41,185 nucleotides of DNA from Candidatus Endomicrobiellum guadaloupense (GTDB taxonomy: Bacteria; Elusimicrobiota; Endomicrobiia; Endomicrobiales; Endomicrobiaceae). The stretch covers positions 1 to 41,185 of the forward strand of contig JAITJN010000058.1 of the NCBI GenBank assembly GCA_031278895.1. Reading direction: 5' to 3'. Shown here piece by piece: positions 36,000 to 41,185 of the stretch (the first letter of the stretch is position 1; each line of letters begins with the position of its first letter). Under the pieces are notes generated by a model that did no database searches, was not told where the DNA came from, and was given only the letters and a program-made list of their open reading frames with translations. A program made the position numbers and the translations under genes.

Positions 36000-37382
36000 T
36001 TAATTGTTCTTTAATATTTTATATGCTATATAAACTGTAAATATCCAAAAAGGGATAGCTATCACTTGTTTAATCATTCCAAGTTGAGGTGTTGCCATTG
36101 CTGCTAAAATAAAACCTATAAATGCCAGCGTAATATAATTTGAATAAGGATAAAAAGGTGACGGAAACAAAGTTTCTTCATTTTTTTGTTTAAACTTTAG
36201 GTGGGATAATGTAATAATTGTCCAATTAGTAAGAATATAGACAACAACGAAATTCACTATTATTTTAAAGGCGTTAACCCAATTTGGAATAAAATAATTA
36301 AGTGGAACAACCAAAAATGTTATAGCACTTGATATAAAGATTGCATTGAAAGGAACACCTCTTTTATTTGTTTTTAAAAATATTTTAGGAGCATTGTTTT
36401 GCAACGCTAAAGCATAAAGCATACGACTATTGCTGTATAGGCAGCTATTGTAAACAGATAGAGCTGCAATAAGAATAATAAAATTTAAAGTCCAAGCAGC
36501 ATACTTAAATCCAATGTGATCAAAAATCATAACAAAAGGACTGTCAGAAACACTTAAGTTGCTCCAATGATAAAGAGATAAAAGAACAGCAAGCGAGCCA
36601 ACATAAAAAATTAAAATACGATAAACAACTTGGTTGATAGCTTTAGGAATGGTTTTTGTAGGTTCAACAGTTTCTGCTGCAGTTATGCCAAGAAGTTCTA
36701 GCCCCCCAAAAGCAAAAGTGATAATGGGGAGAGCCATTACAAGACCCATAATCCCGTAAGGGAAAAAGCCACTAAAAGTATTGTCCCCAATGTGAATGCC
36801 AATAGTAGGTGATTGCCATAAATTTTTAATAGAAGCACCAGTTACTAAAGAAGGGGCAAAAAATAAAATATAACTGCCAGCTAAAATCATAGCGCAAACA
36901 GCAAAAACTTTAATAGAAGAAAACAAAAATTCTACTTCTCCAAATACTTTTACAGTTAGCAGATTTACAGCATTTACAAGAATAAAAAAGAATAAAGCAG
37001 TTTTCCATGTGGGAATATTAGGGAGCCAATATAGAGTGTAAGCGGCAACAGCAGTAAGTTCTGTTATTCCTGCAAGTGCATATTCAACCCAATAATTCCA
37101 ACCAGCAAGAAAGCCAGGAAAATGACCCCAATATTTATAAGCAAAATAGCTTGAAGAGCCAGCAGAAGGATCTTGCGTGTTCATTTCGCCAAGCTGTCTC
37201 ATCATTAGAAATACTATTATTCCTGCAACTAAATACCCAAGAAGAACTGCAGGCCCTGCAATAGAAATAGCGTTACCAGCGCCTAAAAATAAGCCAGTGC
37301 CAACTGCGCCTCCAAGTGCTATAAACTGTATATGTCTATTTGTAAGATTGCGTTTTAATTTACTTTTTTCCGGTTATTGCAT
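36000..37382 (-). pseudogene. AAT-type amino-acid permease with a stop at codon 3
   Basis: The frame encodes a whole permease like its two neighbours: KSKLKRNLTNRHIQFIALGG, then AVGTGLFLGAGNAISIAGPA and MMRQLGEMNTQDPSAGSS, through twelve membrane segments to AIPFWIFTVYIAYKILKNN. The natural start, ATG at 37380-37382 with a GAGGG site before it, is followed by CAA and then TAA at 37374-37376. The next ATG in frame is at MMRQLGE, which would delete the first membrane helices and the GTGLFLG substrate loop. I therefore treat it as freshly inactivated, though a non-ATG restart just after the stop cannot be excluded. The remaining frame has no other lesion. Confidence 0.8.
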
Positions 37383-37407
37383 ATTTAATTTTCCCTCTAA
37401 GTTTATA

Positions 37408-37602
37408 CTAAATCCAGATAACTAATACCCAAATTGGTATTGCGAGAACTTTTTTTAAATTTCCAGATGAGGGTTCCATAGAACAAAAATAAAAGATGAA
37501 AATCCATGTGACCTCTGAGGCAATTGTGCTGCCTAATGAAATAAGCTGGAAATGTCTATTTTCAAGGGTACGTTTTAAGTGAATATTTTTCAGATCGTCC
37601 AC
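37408..37602 (-). pseudogene. Permease gene reduced to 64 codons by in-frame internal deletion
   Basis: A GTG start with GGAG upstream encodes DDLKNIHLKRTLENRHFQLI SLGSTIA, the N-terminus of an AAT permease, joined directly to WIFIFYFCSMEPSSGNLKKV LAIPIWVLVIWI, which matches the last 35 residues of the neighbours (GMLKQVIALPLWILVLY). About 400 codons between are missing. The reading frame, start site and stop are intact, so a small peptide with one hydrophobic hairpin could still be made. It lies 16 bases after the stop of the intact copy at 37619 and just before the copy with the early stop. Confidence 0.8.
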
Positions 37603-37618
37603 GTATTTTCTCCAGTTT

Positions 37619-39070
37619 TTATGGCTGTTGTGGTTGAGTTAAAGTATTACTTTTCTTTATTACAATTCTATATACTGTATATAAAACCAATATCCATAAA
37701 GGTAATGCTATAACTTGTTTTAACATTCCAAATATTGGAAGGGACATAGTAAAAAGGATGAAAATCAAAAATATAATAGTTAAATAGTTTGAAAATGGAT
37801 AAAAAGGAGAAGGGAAAAGAGTCTTAATATTTTCGAGGTTCTTTTGTTTTCTAAATTTTAAGTGGGATATAGCAATAATTGCCCAATTTATTATAACGCA
37901 AATAACAGAGAAACTTATAATTATCTCAAAAGCTTCTACCCAATTTGGAGTAAAATAGCTTAAAGGTACCACAGAGAATGTTAATATACCAGACACAAGA
38001 ATTGACGCTACAGGAATACCTCTTTTATTTGTTTTTTTAAAAATTTTTGAAGCATTTTTTTGAAGAGCAAGGCTGTAAAGCATACGACTGTTGAAAAAGA
38101 TACATGTATTATAAACAGATAATGCAGCAGTAAGAACTATAAAATTTAAGGTCCAAGCAACATACTTAAAGCCAACTTTATCAAAAATAAGAACAAAAGG
38201 ACTATCTGATGGACTTAGGTTGCTCCAGTGATATAAAGATAAAATAACAACAAGCGACCCAACGTAGAAAAGCAGTATGCGAAATACTACTTGATTAACA
38301 GCTTTAGGAATTGTGACTTGAGGGTTTTCTGTTTCTGCTGCAGTTATCCCTACAAATTCAACTCCGCTAAAAGCAAAAATTATAATAGGAAATGTTAACA
38401 TAAACTCTATAAATCCATGCGTAAAGAACCCTTTAAAAATTGGATCTCCAGCAAACATTCCAACAGTTGGCGCGTCCCAAAGATTTCTAATTGTTGCTCC
38501 GGGAATCAAGCCTGAATTAAAAAATAATATGTATCCGCCAAATAAAATCATTGCACATATTGTTATAATTTTAACTGATGAAAATAAAAATTCTATTTCT
38601 CCATAAACTTTTACAGTTAAAAGATTTACGACGTTTATAAGCAAAAAGAACAATAGCGCTGTTTTCCAAATGGCAAGATCAGGAAACCAATATTGCATAT
38701 ATCCAGCAACTGCAATAAGTTCCGCTATGCCAACTAAAAGGCAGTCAATCCAATATGTCCATCCGACTAAAAATCCTGCAAATCCATTCCAATATTTGTC
38801 TGCGAAATAACTTGAAGAACCTGCAGCAGGCTCATTTGTGCTCATTTCGCCAAGCTGTCTCATAACTAAAAATACTAAAAATCCTGCAAGAAGATATGCC
38901 AAAATAACAGAAGGACCTGTTGAAAAAATAGCACTTGCGGAACCAAGAAAGAGACCTGTTCCTATGGAGCTACCTAAAGCTATAAATTGGATATGTCTAT
39001 TTTTTAATTTACGTTTTAAACCACTCTCTTGTGGAACAACTTCAGGTGCATTTTGTACTTCGTTATCCAT
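37619..39070 (-). CDS. Amino-acid permease, AAT family of the APC superfamily
   Basis: The 483-residue protein has twelve hydrophobic segments and the AAT N-terminal hallmark LKRKLKNRHIQFIALGSSIG TGLFLGSA, where the unwound helix 1 binds the amino-acid backbone. FLVMRQLGEMSTNEPAAGSS and GVEFVGITAAETENPQVTIP KAVNQV are further family signatures. It is an inner-membrane proton/amino-acid symporter by family; the substrate (LysP, AroP, GabP, CycA and relatives all share these motifs) cannot be named. Second of four tandem copies, 60 bases after the first. A tail of Gln/Pro residues at the C-terminus is specific to this copy. Confidence 0.92.
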   Translation of the reverse strand: MDNEVQNAPEVVPQESGLKRKLKNRHIQFIALGSSIGTGLFLGSASAIFSTGPSVILAYLLAGFLVFLVMRQLGEMSTNEPAAGSSSYFADKYWNGFAGFLVGWTYWIDCLLVGIAELIAVAGYMQYWFPDLAIWKTALLFFLLINVVNLLTVKVYGEIEFLFSSVKIITICAMILFGGYILFFNSGLIPGATIRNLWDAPTVGMFAGDPIFKGFFTHGFIEFMLTFPIIIFAFSGVEFVGITAAETENPQVTIPKAVNQVVFRILLFYVGSLVVILSLYHWSNLSPSDSPFVLIFDKVGFKYVAWTLNFIVLTAALSVYNTCIFFNSRMLYSLALQKNASKIFKKTNKRGIPVASILVSGILTFSVVPLSYFTPNWVEAFEIIISFSVICVIINWAIIAISHLKFRKQKNLENIKTLFPSPFYPFSNYLTIIFLIFILFTMSLPIFGMLKQVIALPLWILVLYTVYRIVIKKSNTLTQPQQP

Positions 39071-39130
39071 AGTAATAATCCTTTTTAATTTATCTTATGC
39101 AGCACGCTATCTATGAATAAAGTGTAAATG

Positions 39131-40540
39131 TCAGCGTCGGTACTGTAATTTTTTCTTTGAGATTTTATATCCCAAAAATACTATTAACAGCCATAAAGGA
39201 ATAGCAACAACTTGTTTTGCCATGCCAAGCTGTGGCAATGCCATAGCTATAAGAATAAAAAAATAAAATATTAACGTAATATAATTTGAATAAGGATAAA
39301 AAGGAGAAGGAAACGACGTTTTGAAATGTTCCACCTTTTTTTGTTTCTTAAATTTTAAGTGCGAAATTGTAATCATCCACCAATTAACAATAGCACATAC
39401 AACAACGAAACTTATTATTATTTGAAATACATTAACCCAGTTTGGAATAAAATAATTTAAAGGTACAACTAAAAATGTAAGTATACTTGAAAACAAAAGC
39501 GATGCTATAGGCACACCTATTTTACTTGTTTTTGTAAAAAGTTGAGGAGCATTTTTTTGAAGGGCAAGACCATAAAGCATACGACTATTACTATAAATAC
39601 AACTATTATATGCAGATAGTGCTGCGGTCAAAATAATAAAGTTTAAAGTCCAAGCAGTATATTTAAACCCAATGTGGTCAAAAATCATAACAAAAAGACT
39701 GTCAGTAATTTTTAGATTGCTCCAATGGTATAATGACAACAATACTGCAAGTGATCCAATATAAAAAACTAGAATACGAAATACTACTTGATTAACAGCT
39801 TTAGGGATTGTTTTTTTAGGATTTTCAGTTTCTGCTGCGGTTATCCCGACAAGTTCTAATCCGCCAAAAGAAAAAGTTATTACAGGCATAGCGATTATAA
39901 GGCCAATAATACCATGAGGAAGAAAACCGCTAAATGCCAAATTTCCTGCATGCTCTCCAACTCTTGCTGCTTGCCACAGATTTTTAATTGTAGCGCCTGC
40001 AACCAAGTTAGGATTAAAAAATAAAATATATCCTCCTGTCAAAATCATCACGCAGATAGCAGTTATTTTTACTATTGAAAATGCAAATTCCATTTCGCCG
40101 TAAATTTTTACAGCTGCAATATTTACAACACTTATGAGACTAAAAAAGAATAAAGTAGTTTCCCAAGTGGCAAGACCAGGAAACCAATACTGAGCGTAAG
40201 CGGCAACAGCAGTAAGCTCTGCTATGCCTATCATAACATATAGTATCCAGTAGTTCCATCCAGCTAAAAATCCTGGGAAAGCACCCCAATATTTATAAGC
40301 AAAATAACTAAAAGACCCTGCCATAGGTTCTTCAGTGTCCATCTCGCCAAGCTGTCTCATTATTAAAAATGCCATAAGGCCTGAAATTAAATAACCTAAC
40401 AAAACAGCAGGGCCTGCAGCAAAAATAGCGCTGCTGGCCCCTAAAAAGAGACCAGTGCCAATTGCGCCACCTAAAGCTATGAACTGAATGTGACGGTTTT
40501 TAAGAGTACGTTTTAAACTAATATCTTTAAGATCATTCAT
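39131..40540 (-). CDS. Amino-acid permease, AAT family of the APC superfamily
   Basis: First and intact copy of the tandem permease array (469 residues). It shows ISLKRTLKNRHIQFIALGG, AIGTGLFLGASSAIFAAGPA, LIMRQLGEMDTEEPMAGSFS and GLELVGITAAETENPKKTIP, with twelve membrane segments and a basic C-terminus. It differs from the second copy mainly in the periplasmic and cytoplasmic loops and in GLELVGITA against GVEFVGITA, so the two may differ in substrate. It faces away from the gene fragment at 40.7 kb. Loss of two of four copies shows the array is shrinking. Confidence 0.92.
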   Translation of the reverse strand: MNDLKDISLKRTLKNRHIQFIALGGAIGTGLFLGASSAIFAAGPAVLLGYLISGLMAFLIMRQLGEMDTEEPMAGSFSYFAYKYWGAFPGFLAGWNYWILYVMIGIAELTAVAAYAQYWFPGLATWETTLFFFSLISVVNIAAVKIYGEMEFAFSIVKITAICVMILTGGYILFFNPNLVAGATIKNLWQAARVGEHAGNLAFSGFLPHGIIGLIIAMPVITFSFGGLELVGITAAETENPKKTIPKAVNQVVFRILVFYIGSLAVLLSLYHWSNLKITDSLFVMIFDHIGFKYTAWTLNFIILTAALSAYNSCIYSNSRMLYGLALQKNAPQLFTKTSKIGVPIASLLFSSILTFLVVPLNYFIPNWVNVFQIIISFVVVCAIVNWWMITISHLKFKKQKKVEHFKTSFPSPFYPYSNYITLIFYFFILIAMALPQLGMAKQVVAIPLWLLIVFLGYKISKKKLQYRR

Positions 40541-40645
40541 TTTTCTTTGCTTATGTTAAGGTACATATTTCTTTTATTATAGCAAATTAACATGTATCAA
40601 AGTATAAATCCGAGAGGCCTGCCATGACAAACGCGTGAAAAAATA

Positions 40646-40653
40646 TATACTAC
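40646..40653 (+). promoter_or_regulatory. TATACTAC element at the right end
   Basis: This octamer repeats those before the two lipoprotein genes, here within ATATATACTACATAAG. It lies 21 bases before a GTG start with AAAAAGG upstream. As a -10 it fits TATACT well. The gene that follows is only a fragment. Confidence 0.3.
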
Positions 40654-40674
40654 ATAAGAGTCAAAAAAGGATAT

Positions 40675-40803
40675 GTGAAAGAAATGGAAGAAGTATTAAG
40701 AGTTATAGATAGAATAGAAGAGAAAAGGAAGTGGAAAGGCAATGAAATAAGAGCGATAGAAGAGTTATTAAAAGTACTGAAAGTAAAAGGACAAACAGTT
40801 CCC
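40675..40803 (+). pseudogene. 5' fragment of an unidentified gene
   Basis: A GTG start after AAAAGG encodes MKEMEEVLRVIDRIEEKRKW and then KGNEIRAIEELLKVLKVKGQ, a charged helical segment. After about codon 43 the frame runs into DNA that is the antisense of the PDDEXK_9 gene and gives only Leu/Ser-rich shadow sequence. So the gene appears to be cut at about 40800. I do not recognise the family. Confidence 0.35.
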
Positions 40804-40831
40804 CCAACCTTATCTTTGAGACACAATAATT

Positions 40832-41185
40832 CTACACTTCCTGGAATTTACATCCTATTTCTTTATTTTCTCCAAATGCTATTGCCAATAAACTTACTTC
40901 TTTATCTCCATACTTCTCATAATACTTCTTTCCCTTTATCTGTGCCATTGCTTCTTTTAGCAATTTCTCTATCTTTCCCTCTTTCCCATGTTTTATTTCC
41001 ACTACTATCACTTCTTTCCCTTTCTTTAACACTGCATCTATCCTTCCTTTGTCTGTATTTACTTCTCCTTCTACTTCATATCCTACTACCATCATTAACA
41101 TCATTAACATCGAGTGATAGTAAGCTTCTCGGCTTATATGCAAGTTACTAGGAATATTGGCAAACAATGTCCTTAAACTCTCTTC
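40832..41185 (-). CDS. C-terminal end of AAA-ATPase-like protein with PD-(D/E)XK domain (PDDEXK_9), partial
   Basis: The frame is open from the window edge to a stop at 40832. It reads SLRTLFANIPSNLHISREAY YHSMLMMLMM, then a nuclease-like core with GRIDAVLKKGKEVIVVEIKH, giving the Asp and Glu-X-Lys of the PD-(D/E)XK motif, and LLKEAMAQIKGKKYYEKYG. This is the C-terminal DUF1703/PDDEXK_9 domain of a widespread AAA-ATPase-like family whose N-terminal ATPase would lie outside the window. Whether the gene is intact cannot be judged. The family's function is unknown; a nuclease or toxin-like role has been proposed for its fold only. Confidence 0.8.
   Translation of the reverse strand, partial: EESLRTLFANIPSNLHISREAYYHSMLMMLMMVVGYEVEGEVNTDKGRIDAVLKKGKEVIVVEIKHGKEGKIEKLLKEAMAQIKGKKYYEKYGDKEVSLLAIAFGENKEIGCKFQEV

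Noticed and set aside
40675-41151. 158-codon plus-strand frame rich in Leu and Ser at the right end
   Set aside because: Beyond about codon 43 it is the antisense of the PDDEXK_9 gene; only the first part is kept as a possible fragment.

Overview
The window is an AT-rich stretch of a Gram-negative bacterial chromosome. Gene content and style (LPS assembly genes next to arginine genes, dnaN-DUF721-gyrB-gyrA without dnaA or recF, SemiSWEET, tandem amino-acid permeases, many eroded genes) fit an Elusimicrobiota/Endomicrobium-type protist endosymbiont undergoing genome reduction. That assignment is inference from gene content; no marker rRNA is present. Two tRNA genes were found. No CRISPR array and no intact insertion sequence was seen.

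Layout. The left edge holds the 3' end of metK, closed by a perfect palindromic terminator. From 0.4 to 21.05 kb almost everything is on the minus strand: mnmG, an EFR1-type flavodoxin/ferredoxin, SemiSWEET, a coiled-coil exported protein and rsmG; then a decay zone (4.5-6.2 kb) with remnants of a DUF4143 ATPase and a Ymh-family gene beside tRNA-Ser; then a long run of rsmD, a PD-(D/E)XK nuclease, argB-argD-argG, an MsbA-like ABC exporter, a secreted tail-collar protein, a hypothetical gene, a divergent trpF homologue, kdsD, accD, folC, a ROK kinase and lptD. From 21.2 to 35.1 kb protein genes are on the plus strand: two paralogous lipoproteins of unknown function separated by eroded DNA and tRNA-Ala, a pal-cpoB-tolA-tolB envelope operon without tolQR, an origin-like intergenic region with DnaA-box-like 9-mers, dnaN, a DUF721/DciA gene, gyrB, a small exported protein flanked by inverted repeats, a duplicated scrap of gyrB, and gyrA. 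From 35.2 kb on the minus strand returns: a small exported protein and four tandem AAT-type amino-acid permeases, two intact, one with a stop at codon 3 and one reduced to a 64-codon in-frame deletion product. The right edge holds the C-terminus of an AAA-ATPase/PD-(D/E)XK (PDDEXK_9) protein joined to a short gene fragment.

How it works together. The genes describe a cell with an LPS outer membrane (lptD, kdsD, msbA, Tol-Pal), that makes arginine and folate and probably phosphorylates sugars imported by SemiSWEET, while also importing amino acids. Most interesting are the dnaA-free putative origin, the two-member lipoprotein family with conserved Cys/His/Asp, the inverted-repeat-flanked gene lodged between gyrB and gyrA, and the permease array caught at several stages of decay.
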